From NCBI GenBank assembly GCA_036172665.1, contig CM069875.1, forward strand, positions 20,491,806 to 20,555,805: a stretch of 64,000 nt of DNA. The letters are read 5' to 3'. Numbering within the stretch: the stretch's first letter is position 1; every line of letters begins with the position of its first letter. The stretch is from Prosopocoilus inquinatus. Its lineage: Eukaryota; Arthropoda; Insecta; Coleoptera; Lucanidae. The notes under the pieces are model-generated. The model was given only the letters and a program-made list of their open reading frames with translations, searched no databases and was not told the origin of the DNA. Shown here in pieces: positions 10,467 through 21,047 of the stretch. Position numbers and translations under genes: made by a program.

Positions 10467-12060
10467 TAAAGTGCCTTAAATCAGAGTGTGGACATACGTG
10501 AAGTCGATTTCTATTGGTCGCGAGCGATTTTCGACTTTACTTACCAAGGTCGGTAGCCATATTTGTTCTAAGCGTGTTTGATACGGTAAGAGAAATGTTA
10601 TTTCATATGGTTATTCGTTAATTTAACCTACATTGAGACGATTGTGACTGTTTAATAGTGTTGTTGATTAATCAGTTAATTGTTTTTGTTAATAGTGTAT
10701 ACTATATTGTTGTCGACTTTATTGTTACTAAGAAATTAGTTGTCAAATTCGTAGACAAGAATTTTTGTTATTTATTGAGTGTGGCACAAAGGTAAGAATT
10801 TCTTTTAATATTATCTACAAACATTTTTTAAAAATCCTAGTCCAGAAGTATAGTATTGTGTAACAACTAATAAAAAGAAATAACAATTTGATACTGTTCG
10901 TGCTCTTATAACCTCGTAAGTTATTTTTGGGTAATATGTACCTACATTTATTAATGAATAAAAGTTACAGAAAAATTAGTTTTTTTTTGATCTTACAAAA
11001 TAACGCTGATGAGGTTTATAAGTACTGTATCGAAATATGCACTTATGGTATTTATAAAACAATTCTTTACAGTACTATGGTTGGGTGTGTTGCAATTGGT
11101 TGTTCGAATCAGTCATCGTAGGGATTTCTGATGAAAGCTTTTCTTCGAGATCGTGTAAGGAGGAAACAATGGACTGACCAAGTAAATCGAAGTGACTGGG
11201 AGCCCACAAATTATTCATGGCTGTGTGAGGGAGGTACGACTTTTGCCAATGTATTAAAATAAACACTGTAACATATTAAAAATATCAAACCAACTAAAGT
11301 GTGTATCTTTTAGGTATATTTTACACCTGAAATGTGAAGAAAGCCCAGAGTTGATGCCAAGAGAGTAGTAAGAAGAACGAGTCGCTTGTAAAAAAACGGA
11401 AACCACTTGCCGAAAGAACAATTCCACAGCCTACAGTTCTTGTACAGCAGGCAGCATTACAAGCACAGCCTACAATTCCTGTACAGCAGGCAACATTAGA
11501 AGCACAGCCTACTTTGAAAAGTTTTAAGAAAAATTGTTTATTTTATAGCAATCCGGAAACATTTCATTTTTTTATGAGTCTAGAAACTGTATTCCAACAG
11601 TATTTTGAATTTCTTGAAAATAAAAACCTAAATAAAATCTATTTTAAATTGCCGATTAAAAATGAAAATAATAAGTAGATTAATTACATTTATGGCATCA
11701 CAGTAGTAATAATACAATAAAAATACTATTAGATATTTATGTCGATGGTATTTGCTGTACATTATATAATTATTTTTATTATATAAGTGTTTTAGTGTCT
11801 ACATATTAGCATAAATGTTTATTTCATTTCATATCTGTTTATGTTCTTTTCTTAGTTGTGTAATTATGTTCTATGAATAAATATACTTAAAAGTGAAGCG
11901 CTTATGTTTTTCTTACTTGAAATGCATTCATGGTTATAGGCGGAGGAAGAAAATGGCAAATTAGGAGAAGTCAACAGACGCCTGCCTAATTTCAAATTTG
12001 CCTCCTAAATTAGAACAAATATGGCGTCCGTATGGCCACACTCTGATTTAAGGCACTTTA
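10467..12060 (+). mobile_element. P-element-like transposon carrying a THAP gene
   Basis: The terminal inverted repeats at 10467-10498 and 12029-12060 match at 31 of 32 positions (AAAGTGCCTTAAATCAGAGT...). A second, sub-terminal inverted pair of 16 bp (GCCATATTTGTTCTAA at 10556-10571, its complement at 12010-12025) lies inside. P elements have about 31-bp ends plus sub-terminal inverted repeats and a THAP DNA-binding domain, so the architecture fits. No transposase catalytic region is present in the 1.6 kb, so the element is non-autonomous. I could not find a convincing 8-bp target duplication; the CTTTAAAG-like flanks are only partly alike. Confidence 0.65.
11077..11678 (+). pseudogene. THAP-domain protein, broken, one intron
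   Basis: The start MVGCVAIGCSN gives the first two zinc cysteines (C4, C9) of a C2CH THAP finger. It is followed by WTDQVNR, WEP and a third cysteine in WLCE. A GT/AG intron (11234-11313) separates this from YFTPEM and PRVDAKRVVRRT, the characteristic end of the domain, where the expected zinc histidine is tyrosine. A Gln/Pro stretch with the motif VQQA-L-AQPT repeated and a short helical C-terminus follow, ending at TAG 11676-11678. In-frame stops at 11119-11121 and just after YFTPEM break the gene. THAP domains bind DNA ends in P-type transposases; here only the binding part exists. It could be the truncated transposase of this element or a captured host THAP gene. Confidence 0.7.
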
Positions 12061-14120
12061 TTTAAAGCGGTGTGAAAGTGACAATTTTTCGATGTTGCCA
12101 AACGTAAACTCCAATTAGTTAATCAAAGATTAACATAATAGTTTTTTGTTTTGTGAAACAGCATCAAATTTTTAACACTGATTAAACTTAACGGTTGATT
12201 AGTTAATCAACGTTTTAACAAAGCTCTGTGAAACCGGCGATAAGTATACTTGGTTTCCTATAAAACAACAAACGTCATCGTCATCTAAAAATACGTAACA
12301 GGTTTTTTAAATGTTTGGAATCCTCTTTTGGTGGCTCCTCGCTTTCTATTATGTAAGCAACGTCAAATCCAGATATACCATCACGAAATATATAAAATAA
12401 ATACACACTGTCGCTTTTTCTTGTTGGCTTTACGCCAATGTACGGCGCAGTTATCCTAGGAAACCCATGCTTTATTTTTAGGTGTCCTCCTTTGAGTAAA
12501 GAAACCAAACGCGTTGCGTACCTATTTATCAACTGTGAGAATACAGGAAATCTGTGGAATTATGAACACTACAACTTTTTTCTTCAGTTTACATTGCTGA
12601 TTGAAATTTTTCAATTTATTTCATTTTTCCTGGCACTTTCTATTACGTTAGTAAATAAGCTACCTCGTTCATTACAAAACGAATTCTGTGTGTGCGGAAT
12701 TTGATTTGGAGCATATCAGGCAAATTATACAACCATAACATGAACAATGGGTTTTTATTGATTTGCATTTTCGGGTAAACATTGTTCTTCCAGTTATTAT
12801 AGGTAAAATTTTCAATTATAAAGTAACTGGATGGCGAACAAAACGGTTGCTTGATTACATGTTATTTTTCAAAATTACGGCATGCATGCGTAATTAGTGC
12901 TCGACACACAACATCATTTTCCCAGGAAAACCCTCTGCGGTAGAAAGCCATCGCATGAAATCGATAACCATCAAAGTGTTCTTTATTGACTGAATACATT
13001 TTGTTTCTGTATTTGATTATGTCAGTCTGAGAAATCGCAGGTTACTAACACAAGACCTCGATGACATTTAACACAGATAACAAATTCTATGGAGTTATCT
13101 TATTAGGTGCGTCATCTTTAGAAAACATTTCTCTCGACGTGATTGGTACGATTTCATTGTATGTGTTATTAATGAGGTGAAAATACGCAGGCATCTGCTG
13201 AGTTTGATGGAGCTACAAATAAATAACTTTAACGTCTTTAATTGTGACTTAAACATGTACTATTGTGACCGACTGACACATTTCATATTCGCTTTTATGG
13301 TGTACGATCAATAAACTTTTACATGTTGACGAAATAGAATAGTGAAAGTTGGCAAAAGTAAGTAATAAATATTTTGCAGAAAAAGTGGTTTTGTTTTCTG
13401 TATAGTTCGTATAATATCTTTCTTCTTTCGTTCTCCACACAGCCAAGTTCCTGTTTGAATTCCGTGGATTTATATTTTATAGCATTTTATTGCTCAAAAC
13501 ATATTCGATTACAACAATAAAACATTACGTTATATTCTATGAATCGATACCTTAAAAGCATTTGAATTAATTCGACCTTGTTCTGCACTTATAAACGAAA
13601 CAATAACATACGTATATTTAATGGAACTTGAAGTTTGTATAGTAATTATTTGCTGTAAGAACGTCATTACACGTCTAGACCTATTTTGAGGGATGATAAA
13701 ATATAAATTAAGTACTTGTCAAGCTGGTAATGAACTCGATTGTTCGTTGTTTACTTCCTTGGTTTAATTAATTACGGTGTCTGCTGAAACTACATTGCCA
13801 GCTAACGATGGGAGAAACGCATTTCGGCGGAGGACAATATCACTAGATTAGCAGATAACTGACGCTGTCGAGCAAGTCCTAAGTGATTATTGCTTGAAGT
13901 GGGCTTTTCGTTTGGCCCAACATAAATATAGGTCAAAGGTCAAGTTATGTTACGAAAAAGAACCGGAACGTAATTATTAAGGTGGATGACACGATGAAGT
14001 TTTACACCCAAAGAGTACCCTGTATATCGTCTATGTTAACATTAATATAATTATGATGATAATTATAAATTCATTCGAAGCAAATAAAATAATTTTAATG
14101 TTTAATCATTGAGTTTTAAT
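12061..14120. other. Intergenic; one unrecognised 83-codon frame
   Basis: TTAGTTAATCAA occurs twice, near 12116 and 12202, inside an imperfect hairpin (about 12070-12240) that may be an old foldback element. A minus-strand frame at 12281-12532 (start MINRYATRL, with repeated GG/PP and charged stretches) looks less random than most here, but I do not recognise it and have no start or splice evidence. The remainder is AT-rich. ACCCTGTATATC near 14020 resembles a transposon end without a partner. Confidence 0.35.
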
Positions 14121-14270
14121 CCTTAAGACAGCGTTTCCCAAATTATTAGGTTTCGCGACCCCCTTTTGAGCTGTGTTATTGTAACGCTCGCCGAGGAAAC
14201 TGCACTCAAACATTATTTTTACTTTAGCATTAAAAAAAATAATAAGTTTTTTGTGTTTAATTAATTAATT

Positions 14271-15424
14271 ATGCCGAAGACACGTGAATTATCGACGGCC
14301 GAAAGAAGTCAAATAGTGCTATTAAATTCTTTAGGTTTTTCGCAAGTTGCGATTGCAAAAAAAATAAAATGTTTGCGTTTTGCCGTTCAATACACGTTAA
14401 AACATTACCGGGAAACGGGTTCTTACGAAAATAAAAAAAGAACCGGACGTAAACGCATTACCACAACTCGGGGCGACAGAAATTTAGAAAGAATGGCTTT
14501 GCGAGACCGACGAAAATCGTCAAAAGACTTAGCAAGCGAATTGTGGGTCCATCATAGAATTTCACTTTCGACAAGAACTGTTAGAAGACGCCTCCAAGAA
14601 GTCAATTTAAGTGGCCGTATTGCCCGCCGGAAGCCCTTGTTAACCGAGAGCCACAAAAAAAAAACGTCTTCAATGGGCAAGAAGACATCAACATTGGTCT
14701 GTTGAAGATTGGTCAAAAGTCTTATGGTCTGATGAATCTAACATTGAGGTAACTTTGAAGAGTGTTTTTTTTTCATTTAGTGATCACCTCAGACTACACT
14801 TTACGTTTTTACAATTTTTTTAAAAAGACAAAACTAAAACACTCCTTTTTTTCTTAATTATTCTAGCTTTTTGGACGACCTGGGACGCAGTACGTGCGGC
14901 GCAGAAAAGGCGAAGCATTTCACCCTGCTTGTATCGTACCTACAGTCAAATTTGGAGGCGGAAGTGTGATGATTTGGGGGTGCATGTCTGCGTCCGGCGT
15001 TGGAGAAGTTTATTTATGCGAAGGTCGCATGAATAGCGCTCGGTATACAGCGATGTTAGACGAGGTCCTAGAGCCATCTCTACTAAAATTATTTGATAAT
15101 GATGATCTCGATTTTCATTTTCAACAAGACAATGCGCCATGTCATCGTTCCAAAGAGACAACACGTTGGTTCACAGAAAGTCATGTGCGACTTTTAGAAT
15201 GGCCTGCACAGTCCCCAGATTTATCTCCCATCGAGCATCTGTGGTCCATTTTAAAACATAATGTGTCAAAAAAACATAATTGTGCATCGTTAGCGCTATT
15301 AAAGAAGCAAATTATAAAAGAATGGGAGGCTATACCTGCCGAAGTCTGCAAGAACCTTGTGTCAACAATGCCTTCTCGCATCAAAGAAGTAATTAAAGCA
15401 CATGGTGGTGCAACGAAATATTAA
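14271..15424 (+). pseudogene. Tc1-type DD34E transposase, one frameshift, one intron
   Basis: The N-terminus (MPKTRELSTAERSQIV...) has the paired helix-turn-helix DNA-binding region of Tc1 transposases, including a GRKR hook. The catalytic triad can be read: D in WSDES (codon 14731), D in QQDNAPCH (codon 15128) and E in SPIEHLW (codon 15233), with exactly 34 residues between the last two. The frame is broken once, in the run of ten A's near 14651-14660. A 118-bp stretch at 14749-14866 begins GTAACT and ends TTCTAG. Removing it joins WSDESNIE to LFGRPGTQ in frame, so it behaves as an intron. The rest, including GGGSVMIWGCMS, is continuous to TAA. A 3' terminal repeat is present near 15541, but no matching 5' repeat lies before the start. 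Confidence 0.85.
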
Positions 15425-15508
15425 CACATGTAAATAAACTGTTGTTTAGAATACCTAAATGCACGTAGTTTTATTTAAATCCTTGTACATTGACATATTT
15501 TCATAATA

Positions 15509-15543
15509 CTTAAGGGTGCCTAATACATCTGGCCATGACTGTA
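15509..15543 (+). repeat. Tc1 3' terminal inverted repeat and TA
   Basis: Read on the minus strand this begins TACAGTCATGGCCAGATG, a typical Tc1-family terminus, with TA at 15542-15543. The matching left terminus is absent upstream of 14271, so the Tc1 copy has lost its 5' end. Confidence 0.55.
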
Positions 15544-15973
15544 CATACAGTATATGTACAGTTGTGTGCATTAAATTTTGGTTGTCACTGTCAAACAAAA
15601 CGTCAGTTTTATTCAAATACAAGTTCCGTGCCAACTTATGGCAATTAATGTATATACAACCTCTTGCACATAATAATATGATATATTAGTTGCAGTTTGC
15701 GTTCATTTGTTTTTACTTTTATTCTGCTGCGCCCCCCTTGGCGGACTTACGCGCGCCCCACAGTTTGGGAAACGCTGCCTTAAGATATTGATTCTTAAAT
15801 TTTTAAACTCTTTGATAATTTATGATTTAACAATTATTACGGTGCTCAGAGGGATTAATGCGACACCCTCTATAAATTTTCTTTCGGTGAAGTTTAAGCA
15901 ATAGTACTAACATAAAATTCAATGGCGCAGTAACATTTTATATGTCGAAAGGGGAGAAAAGTTAAATGAAGAA

Positions 15974-16135
15974 AACGGTGTCGCTCTGCAACAAATTTAT
16001 TATATTTTTTAGCACGACCGGTTTCGCTGTTTCCTGTAGCATTATCAAGTGCGGTAAGCGTACATTTGAGCTTGAGCAGTTAAAAAAAGGCGCTATAAAA
16101 TACATATAATAAATTTGAGACAGAGCGACATCGTT
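15974..16135. mobile_element. Palindromic element enclosing a hammerhead-like hairpin
   Basis: The left end AACGGTGTCGCTCTG...AAATTTATTATAT and the right end ATATAATAAATTT...CAGAGCGACATCGTT are inverted over about 32 bases. Between them, on the minus strand, lies a hammerhead-like motif ending GAAACCGGTC. Penelope-like elements often carry such motifs in their terminal repeats, so this may be a Penelope or retrozyme relic rather than a DNA transposon. Confidence 0.55.
16012..16052 (-). ncRNA. Hammerhead-like motif with U3/A8 core
   Basis: Minus strand: stem I GCAC (16052-16049) pairs with GTGC (16015-16012). The core box reads TTGATAA instead of CUGANGA. Stem II is GCT/AGC. GAAA is intact (16025-16022). 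The short self-complementary stem III ACCGGT runs into cleavage triplet GTC. The two core departures, C3 to U and G8 to A, exchange one Watson-Crick pair for another. Activity is uncertain. Confidence 0.5.
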
Positions 16136-16906
16136 GTTTTTTTAGATAAGGAAGGAGAGAGGATGCCGCACGCCGTACCTAACGCATGAGCGAAAACTGT
16201 TACCAGAAGGGACCAAAATAAAAACACTTCGCATTGCACTAACGCGTTACAGCCAAAGTGAATTTCGGTATTTTTGTTATAATAGTGTATGAAACAGATA
16301 CTGATAGTTTATAGAAACAATGTGCAATGTGTAGCAGAGCCGGCCGGAGAAGAAAGAGCCCGGCAAAACTTTTTTGTTACTTAATATATTGAAATGTGGT
16401 TTGAACTGATTTGGATGGTAATTTAAGTACTTTTGTGGGCAATTAAGAAAATCAATTTAATTTTTACAAATTCTTGGTAATCTAACCCAACCTCAAAATT
16501 TTAAATTGGGACCTCAGAATTTTTTAATCCTTTTAAGAGAGATTCTTTTTTGAATGCAATGGTGTATCACATCACACGGAAAATTCCTCAAAATTTTGAA
16601 AAACTGATACTTATTCTTTTTACGAACAGAAATCGCAGTAATCACAAAAACTTTGCTTTTTGTTTATTAAGTTAGGATGCAATCTCACTGACCCATCACA
16701 GCCAATCGTGCACAAGCGTTTAAAATTTAATACCAATATCACATCAGCCACGGGCATGTTGTATCAAAACGAATATCATTGGTTCAAATTCTAATCACTT
16801 TGTACAAGATTATCTACGGACGATCAATGGGACTGCAGCCTTATCTATAATTGAGCTTCGTATATTTCACGAGTAAGTTCTACGTTCTTGTAGCCCTTGT
16901 ATACCG
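16136..16906. other. Intergenic, nothing recognised
   Basis: AT-rich sequence with a short GC patch near 16335-16365 (GCCGGCCGGAG). No frame or repeat that I can support. Confidence 0.45.
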
Positions 16907-17018
16907 TACAGTCGCGATCAAGCGAATCGAGACCTATTGACAGTTCTGTAACCTTTAACAACTTTAACAAGGACGCGATGAGCTAGCAACGGTCTCGATT
17001 AGGATGATCGCGACTGTA
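16907..17018. mobile_element. 108-bp Tc1/mariner-type MITE with TA duplication
   Basis: The ends CAGTCGCGATCA (from 16909) and TGATCGCGACTG (to 17016) are inverted, the match continuing into CGAATCGAGACC / GGTCTCGATT. TA flanks both ends (16907-16908, 17017-17018). There is no coding capacity. Confidence 0.75.
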
Positions 17019-17847
17019 CAAAATTCGTTACATTTTTCAAAATTTTTCATAAGTTGAAGTAAGTAATAACACTGATACTATTGACAGGAACCTATGATGA
17101 TAAGCGTGCTTTTTGTTTCGAAACATAATGTCGCTAATAATTTGATTTCTCAATCATCTGTCAATAACTTGTTATTACAATCATTGATCAAGACCGTGCT
17201 GGTAGTTATATTGAATTTTTAAAACATTTTGAAAGTTAGCAAGGGAAATATTCTACTAAACTACACAGACAGATTCATTTTGAAGAGTACTTTAAAAACC
17301 TAACTGGAATTTTGATTTAAAATAATTAGGGAAGATGTTTGAAGATCTTTAAATTAACGCGGGGTTTCCTATGTTGCATTCATACATTTATTAATAGAGC
17401 ACCCTATATTCAAGTACCCTAGAAATTATGGAAAAATTGACCGAGGAATTGAACATGTTTAAAATTCTGCTTATTAAGTTTAAAATCACTTAAATTGCAC
17501 AAGTGTAAGACAACAATTTTAAGTTCTTGCTCAAATACGCTAGTGAACAATAAAACTCTGGCACTTTTTATAATAATAAGTTGGTGAATTTGTTAAGTGT
17601 TAAATATCCATGAAATTTGACATTTCGTATTCTTTTACGCTTTGCCAGCAATATAACTGCCTTGAAACAAACTTATTTACTAACTTGTCTCAAAATAAGC
17701 ATGATATGTTTGTCCGGATTTTATTGTCCGCTATTTTACTTAAAGTTGATGAAAAAATTAATTAATAAATTTATGTGATTTGAGCTAGGAGTTTGATTTC
17801 ATAATACAGAGTTTGCGTAAGCACTTCGTTACGTTATAAATGCAAAC
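17019..17847. other. Intergenic, nothing recognised
   Basis: AT-rich sequence without supported features. Confidence 0.5.
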
Positions 17848-18034
17848 GTTATTTATTATTTTTTTTCTGTGGAGTTTGCCCAACGGGGTCCTACCTAAGT
17901 CATGGACTTTTCAGGACCTTAGGAGTGAGGTGGACATTGTGTGTCCATGGCTTTGTTACTTCCAAACCTCCTCGCCGTTGAAAGGGAAGCAGTGTCGAAT
18001 TTTCTCCCCGACACTGAAGGCACTTAGGCAGCAA
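17848..18034 (-). mobile_element. SINE fragment (same family as 48866-49146)
   Basis: About 180 bp are similar to the SINE body at 48866-49055. Shared blocks include TACTTCCAAACCTCCT, GTTGAAAGGGAAGCAGT and TCGAATT. On the minus strand it ends in an A/T-rich tail at 17848-17870. The tRNA-like head is missing, so this copy is 5'-truncated. The 104-codon plus-strand frame at 17840-18154 that crosses it is not a gene. Confidence 0.6.
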
Positions 18035-19025
18035 AGCAAAAAGTCGACGGAGTCCAAGATAACGTGGGGCGCAATTAGCATAGACCATAAAACTGAGATG
18101 GTTGTAATTACTGAGTCCCCAAAAAAGCACTTCGAACCTTCAACGAAGATTTAAAAGTTCACATCGAAATTAAATACTCACGTCGATAACATATTTAATT
18201 GAAGTTGACGCTAGGTTTAGTCACTCAATGAGTCTAACTGTAATTCTGCAGTGGTATACACTAGTCCATTAGCGCACATTTTTTTACAGTAAGTAGAAGT
18301 GATACTCATTGTCAGTAAAACTAATAGTTTCCAGATTGCATTAAAGCATATTTTTCGCTAAAGTGCAGGATAATAAAGACACCTACTTTTAGGACAATGC
18401 ACTGTAACACGATAGAATTTCAGGAACTTTCTGCAGAATCAGAGGTTCTAGTCATAGACCAATTGTGTCTCGGCGATATTTTCGTCGGTGCCCAGGATTC
18501 AGGATGGAACGTTGCGTATTTTAAAATAACATAACGCCCGAATTCCAAATACCGATCAAAATATCGCGCCAGTATGAATTTTTAACCTCGGTGCTGACTT
18601 GGCCACTCGAATATGTTCGGCACATGTTAGATGAAATGATTATCTTCACCTGAAGCTTCACAGCAACTACAAGAAATGTTACAGTTACAAGATTTTCTCC
18701 ATTTGTCGATTATATTTCCCAATTTGTCAAATCATATACAAGTTTCTGAATCAAATCGCAATTCAAATAGAAAAGTCATTTGACAAACGGAAAACATAAC
18801 TGGCAAAAGGGGAAAATCAAAAGAAAGAGGTCGTAAAAATTTTCGTCTAAATCTGCTGTTTTTATGGAAATTCAAAATGTATCTAAAAATATATCTTAAA
18901 TATCTCAAATGAAATGATACTTTTGTAACTGTATCTAGATGCGGATACAAATCTGTATCTGGATACTCATTAAGTATTTAAATCGTGTATCTAGTTACTT
19001 GCGTCTAGATACTTAACAACCCTGG
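18035..19025. other. Intergenic; possible degenerate hAT end at 18880-19023
   Basis: Mostly featureless. The stretch 18880-19023 is built from imperfect GTATCTAGATAC-like repeats and ends TTAACAACCCTG. Its complement (CAGGGTTGTTAAGTATC) looks like a hAT terminus; no opposite end was found. Confidence 0.35.
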
Positions 19026-19280
19026 TGATAATTACTGTCGTGAAAGTAACTATTGCTGTCAGGAGAACAACTATCAATTACTTGAAAGTCGCGCTTTCAT
19101 GACACATCCTTCATACTATCTCATCTGTCTAGATAGTTGAAAGTAGCTCTCGCAATAGTGTAATTGATCTAAAAACATTTCGTTTTCACGATATTTCTGT
19201 GAAAGTTGTTGTCTTGAGAGGTGTTGTCACGTGAGCAATAGTTACTCTCACGAGAGTATCTATCTGAGAGTAACTATCAC
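19026..19280. mobile_element. Foldback element, GTGATA...TATCAC
   Basis: The left arm GTGATAATTACTGTCGTGAAAGTAACTATTGC recurs inverted on the right (GCAATAGTTACTCTCACGAGAG...AGTAACTATCAC). The interior is rich in CTTTCA/TGAAAG repeats. No protein. Confidence 0.55.
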
Positions 19281-20258
19281 AAACCCCCACCGTGAAACGA
19301 GGCTGAAGTCTGCCTATTTACCTAAATCAGTAACGTAGCACTTGGAGCGTAGCAAAATTTTTCAGTGCGAACAAATTATTGTAAATCTATGATAATTTTT
19401 GCAAAAAAATACTTTTACATAAGCTAGATAATATGATTTTTACCTTCGTATTGCTTGTGACGGAAGTAGGGAAAAAAGATGTTTTCTTAAAAATCACAGA
19501 TCGTTGTATTTCTTGGAGATTGCTTTCTTGTATTAACGTCGCATAATTTATATTTTTGATATTAGTCCATACGTTACTGCAGTTACTTTAAGAAATTAAA
19601 TAGGGATGATAAAAAATACAGACACGAAGAAGCGGATGTATTTTCAGCTTTAAAACTTGAGAACAACTTGAATTGTTTCTGCAGCTTTCGCCAAACTATT
19701 ATTACAAATGTAATTCCCAGAAGTGTGATAAAATCCAGCCGTTACAGCTGCGGTAATTTCAATAGGTGTACGAGAACAATGTAACCATAAATTAAATTCA
19801 ATCCCTTAAGCTAAATCTTAACAAACAAGGACGACTTACTAATGTCTTACGTAGGGAAACGTAATTGCATTCCACTCCAAAGTACTTCAGAAAATGTAGA
19901 TTGCAACCAGCTGTTTCTAAATAACCAAGTTCTGATTAACGATTTCAGTTGATTATAATCCAGAAGAGCAGTCAGATACAGCACATTTTTCCAGTGAATT
20001 AAAACTGCTTTATACGAGCGTTATTCATAAGACAGTTTTTCATTTGAATAATAATAAAGCTTACTATACCACTAGTCATTTCATGTAAAAGAAATCCACA
20101 ACATCTCTTTTGTGTCATTTTTACTTTCTTTGATGTACACCAACCAATAGTTCGTTTATACAATTGTTCCTTCTTAGTTTGTGATTTATTTGGTAAAAGC
20201 CAAGAACCACGTTTACAGAAACTTCTTCAATTTCTAAACGCAGGCGCTCTGTAACTAA
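19281..20258. other. Intergenic, nothing recognised
   Basis: AT-rich sequence, no supported feature. Confidence 0.5.
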
Positions 20259-20386
20259 TGCCCGATTTCTTCAACTTCTGATAACTTTATCTGCCAGGTA
20301 TTATCCTTGGAAACCATTGTATCGATAATAGATTCCGAGGATACTACCTGCAGATAAATTTATCCGTAGGTGATGAAATCAGGCCT
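20259..20386. mobile_element. Palindromic MITE
   Basis: GCCCGATTTCTTCAACT and its imperfect complement GTGATGAAATCAGGCC bound a hairpin. The arms continue with TATCTGCCAGGTATTATCC / GGATACTACCTGCAGATA, about 55 bases per arm. The centre holds ATTGTATCGATAAT. Confidence 0.65.
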
Positions 20387-20551
20387 AAATGACTCGTTAT
20401 TACATGATTTCACTATCTTTATGATATGTTACCATATTATTAATTAACTTTAATCCTTGATTTTTAATTAAAAAAACAGTGTCCGATTAAAATTTTTAAT
20501 TACAAAAAAATACAAAATTAGAATTGAAGTCGACTCTTGTCCGATGAAATT

Positions 20552-20760
20552 TGTGAGAAAATAATTTGAAACTTTAGATGGACACTGTAAAACGGCGCTC
20601 TAATTTTAGCTATCGTTTGACAGAGCTTCGTCAGGAGTTTGTTTATTATTTTTTATTTTTTTCACTCCTGCCGAAGCTGTCAAGCTTTAGCGAAACGTAG
20701 AGTGTTCCTTTCCATTTTACAGTGTCTATCTAAAGTCTAAAAACTATTTTCTTATAAAAT
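20552..20760. mobile_element. Inverted pair of Penelope-type 3' ends
   Basis: The right half (20663-20760) is the same sequence family as 37842-37930: CACTCCTG..GAAGCT, GAGTGTT, TTTTACAGTGTC, TAAAGT and ATTTTCTTA in that order. The left half is its reverse complement, so the copies stand head to head with 3' ends outward. The second family member at 43802-44360 is linked to a GIY-YIG frame, which identifies the group as Penelope-like. Only about 100 bp of each 3' end remains. Confidence 0.6.
20663..20704 (+). ncRNA. Hammerhead-like motif, degenerate
   Basis: Outer stem CACTC/GAGTG, core box CTGCCGA (A6 changed to C), stem-loop from GCT to AGC, then GAAAC and GTA. The core change should inactivate it. 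Confidence 0.4.
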
Positions 20761-21047
20761 TAAATTTGAATTTGGGTTTTTCTCAATTTTGGGTTCTTGC
20801 CAATAGAATTTCATGAACTAGAGCATATTACAGAAACTTGTGATTTTCAATCTTCACACTCGCAGTGCTGTTTTGAAAATTCCTATACAAGTGGAACTAT
20901 GTAAAGTCAAATTAAATTCATTCGAAATTACAATATTTCTTTAGGAAACTATTTCGGTGTGTTACAGAGTAACTAAACAACTAACGCGTAATAATTAATC
21001 TTTTGGAGCCATTTTCTCAGTCAAAGTTTAACTTTAATCTTCAATTA
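20761..21047. other. Intergenic, nothing recognised
   Basis: AT-rich spacer between a Penelope fragment and a large palindrome. Confidence 0.5.

Larger units (their letters stand above)
14121..15785 (+). mobile_element. hAT element with 8-bp TSD, host to a Tc1 copy
   Basis: The ends CAGCGTTTCCCAAA (from 14129) and TTTGGGAAACGCTG (to 15777) are inverted copies of the CAG...TTCCCAA type usual for hAT transposons. They are flanked by an exact 8-bp direct repeat, CCTTAAGA (14121-14128 and 15778-15785), the duplication size of hAT. The hAT portion encodes no transposase; its interior is occupied by a Tc1-like transposase gene. Only about 140 bp of hAT sequence remains on the left and about 235 bp on the right. 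Confidence 0.8.

Noticed and set aside
14946..15384. Minus-strand frames of 67 and 72 codons
   Set aside because: Shadows of the Tc1 transposase coding strand.
17840..18154. 104-codon plus-strand frame with a signal-peptide-like start
   Set aside because: It crosses a SINE fragment in antisense, and the second SINE copy at 48.9 kb does not preserve the frame.
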